DNA of 64,000 bases from Vibrio caribbeanicus ATCC BAA-2122 (lineage in GTDB: Bacteria > Pseudomonadota > Gammaproteobacteria > Enterobacterales > Vibrionaceae). The notes beneath the pieces were generated by a model that did no database searches, had not been told where the DNA came from, and was given only the letters and a program-made list of their open reading frames with translations. The stretch is from NCBI RefSeq assembly GCF_000165125.1, contig NZ_AEIU01000108.1, positions 1-64,000 of the forward strand, given 5' to 3'. How positions within the stretch are numbered: the first letter of the stretch is position 1; every line of letters begins with the position of its first letter. Both the position numbers and the translations under genes were made by a program. Positions 53,802 to 63,470 of the stretch are shown here, piece after piece.

Positions 53802-53900
53802 CGATTAGGAGCTAACAATTCCTAAAGGATACAGCTCCAACCTATTGTAACTGTATCCTAGAATATCTTGAAAATGCTTAGTAGCACCTAAAATAAATTG

Positions 53901-54620
53901 CTAAAACATATCAGCGATTTTTTTAATTCCTTGAATGGCACTCTCGACTGTCGAGACACCATCACTCACTGCCTCTTGGGTATTTAATGCACTTAAGCGT
54001 TTATTCAACTGCTCTCGACGGCTGTTTGAAATATCCTTGTCAGAGAGCTCTGCAAGTATCTGACTTCTCTCTCTCTGAATCTTGTGTATTTCCAGCTCTT
54101 GCTGAAATTTTCTTACTTTAGCTTCATCTGTCTCTAATTTCATTTTTGCAGAGTTAAGATTTGCAGTGGCGTTTTTTCTGGCGTTTTCACTAATGGTTTC
54201 GCTCATCAATTGCCCTTGATAATAATCGATATTATTCTGCGACTTCCTGACTTCATACTGTGCACTAGCCAGGTTTTTATAGGGACGATAACCTGACAGA
54301 AATTCACTCGAGAGATCGGCTGGGCAAACATTGCTATATCTCTGATTGGATTGACCAAGCGACACACCATTATCATAAGAACAATACGTTTTTAGTCCCT
54401 CGCTTCGCCCTTTATTGTATGATTTCAAGTCCATTTTCACTTGATACTCTGAGCAATCTTTACTGTAGTCAGCCGCACGGTTACTCCGACCATTCTGGCC
54501 ATCAGACAAACCTATTTGATACCAATCACCAAGTAAGCATTCTTCCTGACTAATCGATGCACAACCCGATAAACTGCCAAGTAAAAGAATAAAAAGTGGC
54601 ACCAACCCATATCTTTGCAT
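53901..54620 (-). CDS. DUF2799-like lipoprotein with coiled coil
   Basis: 239 residues. Lipobox LGSLSGC, then the DUF2799 pattern with conserved Cys and Gly (CLLGDWYQIGLSDGQNGRS, DYSKDCSEY, YNKGRSEGLKTYCSYDNGVSLG, CPADLSSEFLSGY). The C-terminal half is a long charged coiled coil (about residues 125-220). Envelope protein of unknown function. The 310 bases upstream to the next gene hold no gene. Confidence 0.82.
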   Translation of the reverse strand: MQRYGLVPLFILLLGSLSGCASISQEECLLGDWYQIGLSDGQNGRSNRAADYSKDCSEYQVKMDLKSYNKGRSEGLKTYCSYDNGVSLGQSNQRYSNVCPADLSSEFLSGYRPYKNLASAQYEVRKSQNNIDYYQGQLMSETISENARKNATANLNSAKMKLETDEAKVRKFQQELEIHKIQRERSQILAELSDKDISNSRREQLNKRLSALNTQEAVSDGVSTVESAIQGIKKIADMF

Positions 54621-54930
54621 TATTTTTATTTCCTATTTTGTTAAAGCCAAAAAACGCATGTCGTAGGGTCGGCAATAGTGCAGATTCAAAACTAAATTAT
54701 CAATTAATAATCAATGGTTTATATAAAAACATTGACAGTGACTACAAATACGCAACTTTTTGCACATTGGATATTTACAAAAAGGAGCATTCAAGATGGA
54801 CATTAGACTTAAAGTCTTATCTTTGAGAGCCGTTCCAATTTTCAACTTTATCAACAAAACTCTAACATCCCATTGAAAGAGGTGATCCTCTTCAATGGTC
54901 TACTTCTGGATCCAGATTGAAAAGGAAGTA

Positions 54931-55740
54931 ATGATGCTGTATACGATTTTAGTGGTTGAAGATGACCAAGATATGGCCAACCTAATCAGCCTTAACTTAA
55001 AGGTGCAAGGTTACAAGACTATTCTGACATCGCACATTAGCGAAGGGTATCAAATCGTCTGTCAAGGGTTAGCCGATGCCGTGATATTGGATAGAAAACT
55101 GTGCGATGGAGACGGAACGGAAATGTGCAAACGTCTGAGGCAACAGCAAATTAGTTTGCCGATTCTGATGCTTACTGGTCTCAACAGTGAACACGATATG
55201 GTTGATGGTCTTGAAGCAGGAGCCGACGATTATCTCACCAAGCCATTTAGTGTTGTTGAACTACAAGCAAGAGTCAGGGCGTTAATACGCCGTACTCATT
55301 ATGCTCATTGGCAAGACTCTAGCAAGGACTCTCCTAATGTAACACCGTTACAAATCAATCCAAATTGGCAGGTGGCTCAGCATTCAACACACCAGCTTGC
55401 CCCTGATCAAACGAGTAACGATATACCTGAAGCACTTGTCTTTGATGAACTTGTGATCTCTAAAAAGCAACATGAGGTTCGTCTTGCAGGCGCAAACATC
55501 AACTTAACACCAACAGAATTTTCATTGTTGTACTGTCTTGCCAGCAAACCTGGAAGAGTGTTTACCAAAGACGAATTATTGATTCGCGTCTGGGATACCG
55601 ATTATGACGGTTATCATCATACCGTTTGTAGCACCATCAATCGGCTAAGGAATAAAATTGAGAAGCCCAAACATAATATGAGATACATTCGAACAGTTTG
55701 GGGAGTTGGGTACAAATTTCAAAATGAGGCAAGACCATGA
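54931..55740 (+). CDS. OmpR/PhoB-family response regulator
   Basis: 269 residues from ATG 54931 (or 54934), with AAGGAAG just upstream; the frame opens to 54895. Receiver domain with acidic pair VVEDDQD and phospho-acceptor Asp in AVILDRKLCDGDG; Lys in YLTKPF. An unusually long linker (about 60 residues, ASSKDSPNVTP... QLAPDQTSND) separates it from a winged-helix DNA-binding domain. Pairs with the kinase that overlaps its stop by four bases. Confidence 0.93.
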   Translation: MMLYTILVVEDDQDMANLISLNLKVQGYKTILTSHISEGYQIVCQGLADAVILDRKLCDGDGTEMCKRLRQQQISLPILMLTGLNSEHDMVDGLEAGADDYLTKPFSVVELQARVRALIRRTHYAHWQDSSKDSPNVTPLQINPNWQVAQHSTHQLAPDQTSNDIPEALVFDELVISKKQHEVRLAGANINLTPTEFSLLYCLASKPGRVFTKDELLIRVWDTDYDGYHHTVCSTINRLRNKIEKPKHNMRYIRTVWGVGYKFQNEARP

Positions 55741-57176
55741 ATCGATCGTTTAAACAACGTTTGCTTGGTCTCTCCCTCGTGTGGGCGCTAGTGAGCATTC
55801 CACTACTAACTTATTATTTTCATATTACATGGCAAAGCAGTGAACAGCATGCTCGTCAATTTCTTCACAAAGATTTGGCACATCATATGCGTGATGATAA
55901 CCCGTTGTTCGAAGGCAATGACTATTCACCAAAAGCCCTCAAAAGTATTTTTCATACTCTGATGGTGCTTGGTCCAGATTTTGAAATTTACTTTCTCGAT
56001 AGTCAGGGAAACATCACCACCACAGGTTTAGCTGAGCACGTTGAATTTACGCCAAGTGTCGATTTAACACCAATCCAAGACTTTTTAGCTGGTAAGCCTT
56101 TACCTATCTTGGGCGATGATCCTCAAGACAGTCTACGCAAGAAGGTATTTTCTGTTTCTGAAATTCAAGGTGAGGAGGGAATTGAAGGTTACCTATATGT
56201 TGTTATTGGCCGACAATCCTCAGCACTGGCTCGAGTTAATCGCTATATGATCCAATACTTCCCTGTTTTACTCGGAGGCATCGCGCTAATTTTGCTGTTT
56301 ACCGTGTTGATTTATCGACTGGTAAAAAAGGATTTGCTCAGCCCAAATCAGACCTTGATTCGCCAAATAGAACATGCTGCCAAAGAGAATTTTCGAGTCG
56401 AGCCAAACTTAGCAGTATCTACAATTGAACTGCAACCGCTATCCAAACAATTTGGCTATTTAGTCGACCATATTCAATGGCAGTTTCTCTGTTTGCGCCA
56501 ACAAGAACACTTACGTAGAGAGTACTTAATGCGCCTTAGCCACGATTTAAAAACCCCATTGGCGAATATACAAGGCTACTTGGAAACTTGGTTAATCCAT
56601 GGCAAGCAAAATACTGAACTGGTCTCTACTGCGCACTCGAACGCACTCAAGTTGCACGAACAACTACAAGAGCAATTCGAAGCAGCGCGTAAAGAACTTG
56701 TTGAGCCAGAAATTGAGCGCTTACCGATTGATATAAACCACTGGATTGAAGAATGCAAAGGACGCTTCAAGATTGGATTGGCCAAAAAGTCTTTAACTTT
56801 GTTATCCAACATTACCGTCAATACCATAGTTAGAGCGGATAAAAAGCTGTTGGACCGTTTGATGGATAATCTTATGGAAAATGCAATTCGTCATAGTCCA
56901 AGCAATGCCCGTATTGAGCTTTATGTAAAACCCAACTCTCGTCATTCCTCACCAGCTCAAGTTCACGATATTCGTGTTGAACTGATCAATTCCGTCGACC
57001 CCTCTATTCGTGGCGGAGAATTGGGAATGGGGCTGAAAACGATCAGTGCGATTCTATCTTTGCATCATTCTAAGCTCGAAATATCCGAACAACCGGGGTT
57101 GTTTATCACCCAATTTGTACTCAAAACAGAGCCCTCTCACCAGACTCATCAAATATTGAATGGTGAAACCACATAA
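55737..57176 (+). CDS. Sensor histidine kinase
   Basis: 479 residues. Membrane helix at about 10-29, a periplasmic domain to about 178, a second helix (FPVLLGGIALILLFTVLIYRLV), HAMP-like linker, HisKA with LMRLSHDLKTPLANIQGYLETW (phospho-His), and HATPase with LMDNLMENAIRHSP and GELGMGLKTI. The ATP-lid region is short. The signal is unknown; the genes convergent to it form the adenylation-enzyme operon. Confidence 0.92.
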   Translation: MNRSFKQRLLGLSLVWALVSIPLLTYYFHITWQSSEQHARQFLHKDLAHHMRDDNPLFEGNDYSPKALKSIFHTLMVLGPDFEIYFLDSQGNITTTGLAEHVEFTPSVDLTPIQDFLAGKPLPILGDDPQDSLRKKVFSVSEIQGEEGIEGYLYVVIGRQSSALARVNRYMIQYFPVLLGGIALILLFTVLIYRLVKKDLLSPNQTLIRQIEHAAKENFRVEPNLAVSTIELQPLSKQFGYLVDHIQWQFLCLRQQEHLRREYLMRLSHDLKTPLANIQGYLETWLIHGKQNTELVSTAHSNALKLHEQLQEQFEAARKELVEPEIERLPIDINHWIEECKGRFKIGLAKKSLTLLSNITVNTIVRADKKLLDRLMDNLMENAIRHSPSNARIELYVKPNSRHSSPAQVHDIRVELINSVDPSIRGGELGMGLKTISAILSLHHSKLEISEQPGLFITQFVLKTEPSHQTHQILNGETT

Positions 57177-57209
57177 TTCTGAGTGGAGTCACCAATCAAT
57201 ATCAGTGTC

Positions 57210-57974
57210 TCACTGCCCCTGAAAATTAGGGGCACGCTTTTCTAAAAAAGCTTGCATGCCTTCTTTTTGATCTTGGGTGGCAAACAAAGAATGAAAAGCT
57301 CGTCGTTCAAACAGCAGTCCCTCTTTGAGAGAAACTTGCTCTGCTCTATCGATCGCTTCTTTAGCAACCAGCACTGAAGGTTTGCTGTAGCTAGAAATGA
57401 CATTAGCAATAGCAAGCGTTTCATCAAGCAAGTTTTCATCGGGCATAACACGAGCAACTAAGCCTGCTCGCTCCGCTTCTAATGCATCCATCATTCTGCC
57501 AGTTAAAATTAAATCCATCGCTTTAGCACGCCCAACCAACCTCGTTAGTCGTTGAGTACCACCAATCCCGGGGATCACTCCTAATTTGATTTCAGGTTGG
57601 CCAAACAGCGCCGATTCTGCAGCGTAAATCAGATCACACATCATTGCCAACTCGCAACCACCTCCAAGCGCGTAACCTGATACGGCTGCGATTTTGGGCG
57701 TTCGCAGGGCGCAGAACGCCTCCCATCCAGAAAAGTAGTCAATACCCAGCATTTCACCGTAACTCTTATCTGACATTTCGGCAATATCTGCACCAGCAGC
57801 AAAGGCGCGCTCAGAGCCTGTGATGACAAAACAGCCGACATTGGGACTTTTATCTAGTTCGGTAAGGGTTTGCGTAATAGCAAACATCACTTCGCTGTTC
57901 AGCGCATTTAGTTTCTCTGGCCGGTTGAGCCTAACCAGCACAACACGCCCTATTTGTTCAGTTTGAATGATCAT
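57210..57974 (-). CDS. Enoyl-CoA hydratase/isomerase family protein
   Basis: 254 residues from ATG 57974, with TAGGAGAG upstream; the frame opens to 58010. Crotonase motifs: [13 protein letters not shown], oxyanion-hole [27 protein letters not shown], and [20 protein letters not shown] with both catalytic Glu. Hydrates 2-enoyl-CoA or a related substrate. Last gene of an operon with the two genes upstream. A hairpin (GCCCCT/AGGGGC, 57215-57233) overlaps its last codons. Confidence 0.92.
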   Translation of the reverse strand: MIIQTEQIGRVVLVRLNRPEKLNALNSEVMFAITQTLTELDKSPNVGCFVITGSERAFAAGADIAEMSDKSYGEMLGIDYFSGWEAFCALRTPKIAAVSGYALGGGCELAMMCDLIYAAESALFGQPEIKLGVIPGIGGTQRLTRLVGRAKAMDLILTGRMMDALEAERAGLVARVMPDENLLDETLAIANVISSYSKPSVLVAKEAIDRAEQVSLKEGLLFERRAFHSLFATQDQKEGMQAFLEKRAPNFQGQ

Positions 57975-57997
57975 GTTCTCTCTCCTACCCAGATCGA

Positions 57998-59338
57998 TTA
58001 AGAATCCCAAATAGCGCCGTAGGCAGGAATGCCTCGACTCTCAAGGCCAAAGACTACTTCTTGAGTCAGTTTTTGGTTAGCGATGCAAATCACTGCTTCT
58101 GCATCAAATTTTTTGTAGGCAGCATAGGCGAGTTTCACCATATCTGGCTTACCTTTTTCGGTGGTATCCCAGATATCCGCATTAGGCTGAACTGCTAAAA
58201 TTTCATCCACTAATGCGTCACCATAGGTTTCTCTTGGTGTCCTCGTGGACCAAACTAGGTGCATAGGGACTTCTTTTGCCAGCAAGTGCGGTAGGCAAGG
58301 CCCAATGCCGCTGCCTGTCGCTATGTAAACGACACGTTTAAATAAGACTTCGATATTCGCAACACCTGCTGTTGGGATACCTTTGACCCACACATGGCTA
58401 GGTCTACTCTCGATCAACTTCCCGGTCCAGTCACCAGCACGAGAGACCGTGAGACGGAAGCCAGACTCACTAGGGCTAGGTACATTGGCAAAGTGATGCC
58501 ATTCCATTAATGGATTTGTGCTAATCGCGGTAGAAGATCCGGCAAAAGGCGTAACGCCATAATCAAACTTTAACAATGCAACATGACTGGATGGGGTCAC
58601 AATCTCCACTGGGACGCGGCGAAGGCGTAACCACGGTAACAAGATACTGAAAGTGACCATCACCAAAGCCCAGAAGGAATAAGACATTAACATAGATGAA
58701 CTGAAACTGGCCTGGGGATTAAGATCGTCAGCCAGGCAAAAAGTTTGGCCCCAAAACAGTATCAGCACGCTCCAACCACCAAATCGGTGAGTTTTCTCAA
58801 ACGCATTATGATACTTCTTGCGAACATTCGGCAGTGCCATGACGATAATTAGCATAAGCAAAGCCAAGATAAGGTAAGAAATCCCAAGAGTTCGAGAGGA
58901 AATAGAGACCAAATCATGGTAATAACTATAGGCTAATGACCCAGTAAAAATTGCAAACCAAGTCGTTGCGGCCATTGCGCTCCCACTATGAAGTCCTCCA
59001 TGGTGATAGATCTTGCCAAGATGCCAACGTATTACCAATGGCCATGAGGTCGGCGCTCGAGTGGCAAGCCAAAACAATAGGTTTATCACATATTGCTGCC
59101 TAACCAACACCGCCACACTCAAGTTAACTACCACCAAGTTTGCCAAAGTTTGCAGTGCAATACTCTCGGCTGAAAACCATTCTCCGACCATTATTCCGTA
59201 AGCTAACGTCATCACATTGGCGCAAAGCACCAGAATCACCAATCGGTAGTAGTGCTCCAGTGCAGGATAAGACCAGATGCGACGAAGCCACGATTTTTGC
59301 TCAGGTAATACAGTAGCACTGTGGTCAATCGAACTCAT
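57998..59338 (-). CDS. Six-helix membrane protein with FNR-like reductase tail
   Basis: 446 residues. The first half has about six hydrophobic helices with several His ([27 protein letters not shown]) that could bind haem, as in ferric-reductase-like proteins. The C-terminal half resembles ferredoxin/NADP reductases: [15 protein letters not shown], then [18 protein letters not shown] as a nucleotide loop, ending [14 protein letters not shown] motifs are weak. The ATG overlaps the adenylation gene stop by four bases, so the two work together, perhaps in reducing or transporting an activated acid. Function not established. Confidence 0.7.
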   Translation of the reverse strand: MSSIDHSATVLPEQKSWLRRIWSYPALEHYYRLVILVLCANVMTLAYGIMVGEWFSAESIALQTLANLVVVNLSVAVLVRQQYVINLLFWLATRAPTSWPLVIRWHLGKIYHHGGLHSGSAMAATTWFAIFTGSLAYSYYHDLVSISSRTLGISYLILALLMLIIVMALPNVRKKYHNAFEKTHRFGGWSVLILFWGQTFCLADDLNPQASFSSSMLMSYSFWALVMVTFSILLPWLRLRRVPVEIVTPSSHVALLKFDYGVTPFAGSSTAISTNPLMEWHHFANVPSPSESGFRLTVSRAGDWTGKLIESRPSHVWVKGIPTAGVANIEVLFKRVVYIATGSGIGPCLPHLLAKEVPMHLVWSTRTPRETYGDALVDEILAVQPNADIWDTTEKGKPDMVKLAYAAYKKFDAEAVICIANQKLTQEVVFGLESRGIPAYGAIWDS

Positions 59339-60966
59339 GAGACTTCCTCCGAAATAGGTGTTTGAGATGCTTGGTAGAGTGCCATCAATGCACGTTTATC
59401 AATTTTTCCGCGCGGAGTTTTAGGCAATGTTTCTAAGGCCACCACTGTTTTAGGTACACAGTAATACGGAAGGTGAGTTTTGACGCTTTGTTGTGCATCG
59501 GCAGTTACAACGCTGGCGGGTGTGACAAAAGCGACCAAGGTTTTATGGTCAACTTTTAAGGTGACGGCCTGATGGCATCCCGCGGTTTTTTCTATCACTC
59601 GGGACACAGAGTCCAGCTCTACTCTAAAACCCAACACTTTCACTTGATCATCGGTTCTGCCTAAGTGAATAAGCTCACCATTTTCATTCCATTTACCCAA
59701 ATCACGGGTACGAAACATTTTGTATTCCTCACCAAGGAAAGGGTCAGGACGATAACGCTCAGCATTGAGCACTTCATTGCCAATATAACCAGCCGTAACA
59801 CACAGGCCTCCAGCCCACATTTCGCCCACATCACCTATAGCACAAGGCTTCATATCCTCATCGAGAATATAAACGGTATTATTGGGTGTTGGTTTTCCTA
59901 TTGTTAAGGTCTGAGACGGCCCGAGGTAATGCTGGGCGGTGTTAATGATGGTAGTTTCCGTTGGACCACAAGAGTTGTAGAAGCGACAAAAAGACGCCCA
60001 AGCATCGGCCAGCGGAACCGGACATGGCTCCCCCGCAACCGCAGCTACTTGGATCGACTGACAAGATTCGACATTCAGATTGGCGAGAATAGAAGGAGTC
60101 GCTATCACCGCATCCGCCTGACTCACCGTTGCTTCAATCTCTTTCCCACGTATCAATAGCGTTGCACCATGACACAGAGTCACAAAAATCTCCCAAGCGC
60201 ACATATCAAAGGCAATGCTTAAGATTTGCCCAACCTTCATATCAGGCTTTATCCCCAGATTTCCCGGTGCTGTCATCACAATATTAGCGACGTTTTGGTG
60301 AGTGACTTGAACGCCATTGGGGGTTCCTGTCGTGCCCGATGTGAATAAAATAAAGCATCGGGAGTCTGGTGGGATAGAGGCAAAAATAGGAGTGCTAACT
60401 GGGTTCAACTGTTCAAGTAAGGTGTCTAAATAAAACACGTTCTGATGCTCAAGATCTCCAATATCCTCTGCATGATGAGAAAGACTTAATACAACCTTGA
60501 TTTCGGCTGTATCACATACATGACGCAAAACCCGCTTTGGGGCAACTCCTGCATGTTGAGGAACATAGCACGCCCCCAATTTAAGTATGGCGAGTATGCC
60601 AATTAACATTGGAATCGATCGGGTAAGAAAAAGACCCACCGCATCGCTAGGCGACACGCCTTGCGATTGTAAAAATATCGCCAATCTATCGGCTTTATTG
60701 TTCAGTGAATGATAACTAATACTTTGCCCTTCATGAATCGCAGCAATCGCTTCAGGACGTAAGCTCGCTTGCGCTTCTATGGCATTATGAAGGCAAAAAT
60801 AATCAGGATTGGCATAGTCACCTTGGCCAAATTTCTCAAAAATAATTTGGTCACTCATTGAGAGCTCAGAGAAAGCTTCGCGGTGAAAATGAAAGCGGCG
60901 CTTTACGTCATTAAGGCTGTTATCGTTGTGATGCAGATGCTCAGTCTGTAATTTGGGGAGTTTCAT
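59335..60966 (-). CDS. Stand-alone adenylation enzyme (NRPS A-domain-like)
   Basis: 543 residues. Adenylation core motifs in order: LTYxxLN-type SISYHSLNNKAD, A3 FILFTSGTTGTPNGVQ, A5 YNSCGPTETT, A8 LGRTDDQVKVLGFRVEL, and A10 PRGKIDKRAL with the catalytic Lys. An N-terminal extension of about 70 residues precedes the domain; no carrier domain follows. Activates a carboxylic or amino acid with ATP. First gene of a leftward operon. Substrate unknown. The operon leader holds TTCAC-type repeats. Confidence 0.85.
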   Translation of the reverse strand: MKLPKLQTEHLHHNDNSLNDVKRRFHFHREAFSELSMSDQIIFEKFGQGDYANPDYFCLHNAIEAQASLRPEAIAAIHEGQSISYHSLNNKADRLAIFLQSQGVSPSDAVGLFLTRSIPMLIGILAILKLGACYVPQHAGVAPKRVLRHVCDTAEIKVVLSLSHHAEDIGDLEHQNVFYLDTLLEQLNPVSTPIFASIPPDSRCFILFTSGTTGTPNGVQVTHQNVANIVMTAPGNLGIKPDMKVGQILSIAFDMCAWEIFVTLCHGATLLIRGKEIEATVSQADAVIATPSILANLNVESCQSIQVAAVAGEPCPVPLADAWASFCRFYNSCGPTETTIINTAQHYLGPSQTLTIGKPTPNNTVYILDEDMKPCAIGDVGEMWAGGLCVTAGYIGNEVLNAERYRPDPFLGEEYKMFRTRDLGKWNENGELIHLGRTDDQVKVLGFRVELDSVSRVIEKTAGCHQAVTLKVDHKTLVAFVTPASVVTADAQQSVKTHLPYYCVPKTVVALETLPKTPRGKIDKRALMALYQASQTPISEEVS

Positions 60967-61010
60967 GAATTGTCTCCTTGTTATTCGTTTTTTAAAACTT
61001 AACAGGAGAA

Positions 61011-61077
61011 GTTCACAAAATTCTCACAAGCGAATACTGAGTTTTTCACAAGTTTCTCGCCACACTCGGTGAAAAAC
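61011..61077. promoter_or_regulatory. TTCAC direct repeats upstream of the adenylation operon
   Basis: TTCACAAAATTCTCAC (61012-61027) and TTCACAAGTTTCTCGC (61045-61060) are near-direct repeats 33 bases apart. Each resembles the CreB cre-tag TTCAC-N6-TTCAC with one or two mismatches. GTTTTTCAC (61041-61049) also forms an inverted repeat with GTGAAAAAC (61069-61077). Confidence 0.5.
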
Positions 61078-61183
61078 ATTTAAACGGGAGTGGCCAATGC
61101 AGATGACTTTATTGAAGGAAAAAAGTGCCGCGTTTTAGAAACGCGACAGCATACATTGAGGAGGTTCTTTTGATTATCTTGGT

Positions 61184-61225
61184 GATATCTACCCAAGTAA
61201 CTTCAAGATGCTAGGTTCAGCGAGG
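61184..61225. repeat. Fragment resembling a repeat common in Vibrio intergenic DNA
   Basis: The stretch containing ACCCAAGTAACTTCAAGATG and TTCAGCGAGG resembles, from memory, a short dispersed element in Vibrio and Photobacterium. Only one copy is in this window, so it rests on recall. Confidence 0.35.
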
Positions 61226-61233
61226 AAAGTGCT

Positions 61234-61689
61234 CTAATCCTTTAGCTTAGTCGCAACCTTTAACTGACTGTGCAATGTTTTGTGAATAGGACATTTTTCA
61301 GAAATGATGAGTAAACTTTGTTTCTGCTCTTCTGTAAGTGGTCCCACCAACTCAATCTCTCGACTTAAAGTATCAATCTGTGAGTTTTCACCCTCGCAAT
61401 TTTCACAATCTTTAACGTAGGTGCGCGCATGCGATAAGTCTATTTTGATGTCTTGCAACGGCCATTTTTTTCGGTCAGCATACATGCGCATTGTCATTGA
61501 AGTGCAAGCTCCAAGTGCAGCAAGCAAATGCTCATAGGGATCAGGGCCTAAATTTTTTCCTCCAACTTTTAGTGGCTCATCCGCAAGCCAAACATGCGCA
61601 TCACTGCTTATGGTTTGGGTAAATTTATGATCTTTTTCCTCAACTCTGACCCGCCCTTCTTTCACAACTTGCCTTTTTTTGCGGGACAT
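61234..61689 (-). CDS. OsmC-family peroxidase-like domain protein
   Basis: 151 residues from an ATG at 61689 without a ribosome site; a GTG at 61713 is also in frame. OsmC/YhfA-type fold: [30 protein letters not shown] with the reactive Cys, and [15 protein letters not shown] with the second. Usually such domains are fused behind an alpha/beta hydrolase, and here the hydrolase frame runs into it in the neighbouring frame across a run of seven A. It may be a separate product or the 3' half of a split fused gene. Confidence 0.82.
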   Translation of the reverse strand: MSRKKRQVVKEGRVRVEEKDHKFTQTISSDAHVWLADEPLKVGGKNLGPDPYEHLLAALGACTSMTMRMYADRKKWPLQDIKIDLSHARTYVKDCENCEGENSQIDTLSREIELVGPLTEEQKQSLLIISEKCPIHKTLHSQLKVATKLKD

Positions 61690-62443
61690 TTGAAAGGTTG
61701 AGATAGCGTCCACTCCAACTGGCTATCACGTTGGCGATGTAATCAGCGTCATCTTTATTGGTCAGCAAGTGGTCGGCGTTGTCCAAACTGACAAAGCTTT
61801 TGGGATGTTTTGCTTGAGTATAGATTTTCTCAGCCTGCTCAATCGACACTGAAGCATCCGTGGGCGAATGCATGATGAGCAATGCTTTTTTATCAAGAGA
61901 AAACGCCTGCTCAGCATGGTGGTCGAGATCCTGCAAAAATTGCTTTTTAATCGTGAATTGCCTTGGTCCAAGATCCACGGTCGCCAACCCCTGAGAGTTG
62001 ATCTCACTGATTGCATTGGAAAAGTTATGTACCACATGACTGGCATTGGCAGGAGCTGCGATCGTCACAACCGCCTTACAATCAGAAGCCTGATTAGCTA
62101 CGGCAAGGACGGCTGAGCCACCCAAACTATGACCAATCAGTAACTGGGGCGCTTCATATTGTGATGCCAAAAAGTCCACTGCCGCCTTAATATCATCAAG
62201 ATTAGAGGAAAAATTGGTATTGGCAAAATCACCATCACTATTGCCCAAACCCGTAAAATCAAAACGTAGCACCGCAATCCCTTTTTGTACCAAAGCACGC
62301 GCTATTCTTGATGCTGAAGCGATGTCTTTACCACAGGTAAAACAGTGAACGAACAGTGCATAAGCGCTAGCCTCACCCTCGGGGCGTTCTAGCAAGCCGG
62401 CCAGCATGGTACCCTGACTAGAAAACTCAACTTTCTCTTTCAT
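61640..62443 (-). CDS. Alpha/beta hydrolase, normally fused to OsmC
   Basis: 267 residues from ATG 62443 (GTG at 62446 also possible), with GAGG upstream. Nucleophile Ser in [13 protein letters not shown], Asp in HSPTDASVS, His in DNADHLLT; oxyanion motif HCFTCGKD. After [10 protein letters not shown] the frame ends in 19 residues ([19 protein letters not shown]) that do not look like family sequence. Shifting past one A at about 61674-61680 joins it smoothly to the OsmC frame, giving about 405 residues as in bifunctional hydrolase/OsmC proteins. Confidence 0.85.
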   Translation of the reverse strand: MKEKVEFSSQGTMLAGLLERPEGEASAYALFVHCFTCGKDIASASRIARALVQKGIAVLRFDFTGLGNSDGDFANTNFSSNLDDIKAAVDFLASQYEAPQLLIGHSLGGSAVLAVANQASDCKAVVTIAAPANASHVVHNFSNAISEINSQGLATVDLGPRQFTIKKQFLQDLDHHAEQAFSLDKKALLIMHSPTDASVSIEQAEKIYTQAKHPKSFVSLDNADHLLTNKDDADYIANVIASWSGRYLNLSNVPQKKASCERRAGQS

Positions 62444-62759
62444 CACAACGGCCTCATATTATTCCATTTAGGGGTAGCGACGAGATATCGCCAAGAGAGT
62501 CTCCATAAGAAAGGAGTTCTCGTTCAACGATCCATCACATTCAGCGTAGCAAAGATGATGAACTTCATGTTTATTCGGTTTTGCTCTTATAAGTTACTTG
62601 AGAATACGATCAACTAAAGTGAGCCTGTATCTTCAATGTTTTTCTTACCATCTTGTGCTTGATGTTAAAGGGAGACGGGATAATATGGTGTGATGGAATA
62701 GCGTGCCGCCATTGGTGAGCGTTTTCATTTTATGGGCCCCAATACATAGAGAGAAAAAA
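62444..62759. promoter_or_regulatory. Divergent region between hydrolase and creB
   Basis: About 315 bases without a gene. Promoters for both directions should be here; none stands out, and no TTCAC-N6-TTCAC box was found. Confidence 0.4.
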
Positions 62760-63470
62760 GTGAACAACTTAAGTGACCCATTAACTGTCGTCATTATTGA
62801 AGATGAACAAGCAATTGCAGATACCCTAGTCCACGTATTGGAGATGGATGGTTACCAAGCGGTATGGTTTGCAACCGCCGGTGACGGTTTAGCCTTTTTA
62901 CAACAAAATTCTGCAGCTCTACTGGTATTAGATGTGGGCCTCCCTGATGGAAATGGGTTTGAAGTTTGTAAAACCATTCGTGAGTTTTCAGACATTCCGA
63001 TCATTTTTCTTACCGCTAGAAATGATGAAATTGACCGTGTCATCGGTTTGGAGATTGGTGCGGATGATTATGTGACTAAACCTTTCAGTCCCCGAGAGAT
63101 GCTGGCACGAATTAAACTACGTATCAAAAACAAAGTGCCCGCACACAAGGGAAAAAAAGAAATAACTCCTCACTCGCCGGAACCACAAGATTTGGTCGCA
63201 CAGAACTATGACTATAAAGTCAATGGGCAGTTGCTGGGACTGACCGCGGCTGAATTTAAAATCTTAAATAAGTTGATTTGTGTCTCTTCTAACGTATTGA
63301 GCCGAGAGCAATTAATGATAGCTGCCGATATGGCACCAGAGTCGGCCTATGAGCGTAATATCGATACACACATCAAAGCGATTCGACACAAACTTAAGCC
63401 CTTTGACTTATCCGAACGGATTTGCACCAAACGTGGTTTTGGCTATTTCTACAGCGCGACAGGTGAATAA
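62760..63470 (+). CDS. creB: Response regulator CreB
   Basis: 236 residues from GTG 62760 (the frame opens to 62703; the ribosome site is weak, GAGAG). Receiver with VVIIEDEQAIADT, phospho-Asp in LLVLDVGLPDGNGFEVCK and YVTKPFSPREML; winged helix (NGQLLGLTAAEFKILNKL, RNIDTHIKAIRHKL, RGFGYFYSA). The stop overlaps creC (TAATG). Assignment to CreB rests on the following CreC. Confidence 0.85.
   Translation: MNNLSDPLTVVIIEDEQAIADTLVHVLEMDGYQAVWFATAGDGLAFLQQNSAALLVLDVGLPDGNGFEVCKTIREFSDIPIIFLTARNDEIDRVIGLEIGADDYVTKPFSPREMLARIKLRIKNKVPAHKGKKEITPHSPEPQDLVAQNYDYKVNGQLLGLTAAEFKILNKLICVSSNVLSREQLMIAADMAPESAYERNIDTHIKAIRHKLKPFDLSERICTKRGFGYFYSATGE

Noticed and set aside
61670-61685. A-AAA-AAG slippery heptamer as in dnaX, for programmed -1 frameshifting
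   Set aside because: In the hydrolase frame it is present, but a -1 shift leads to a stop after a few codons; the OsmC frame is +1. Base loss or slippage fits better.
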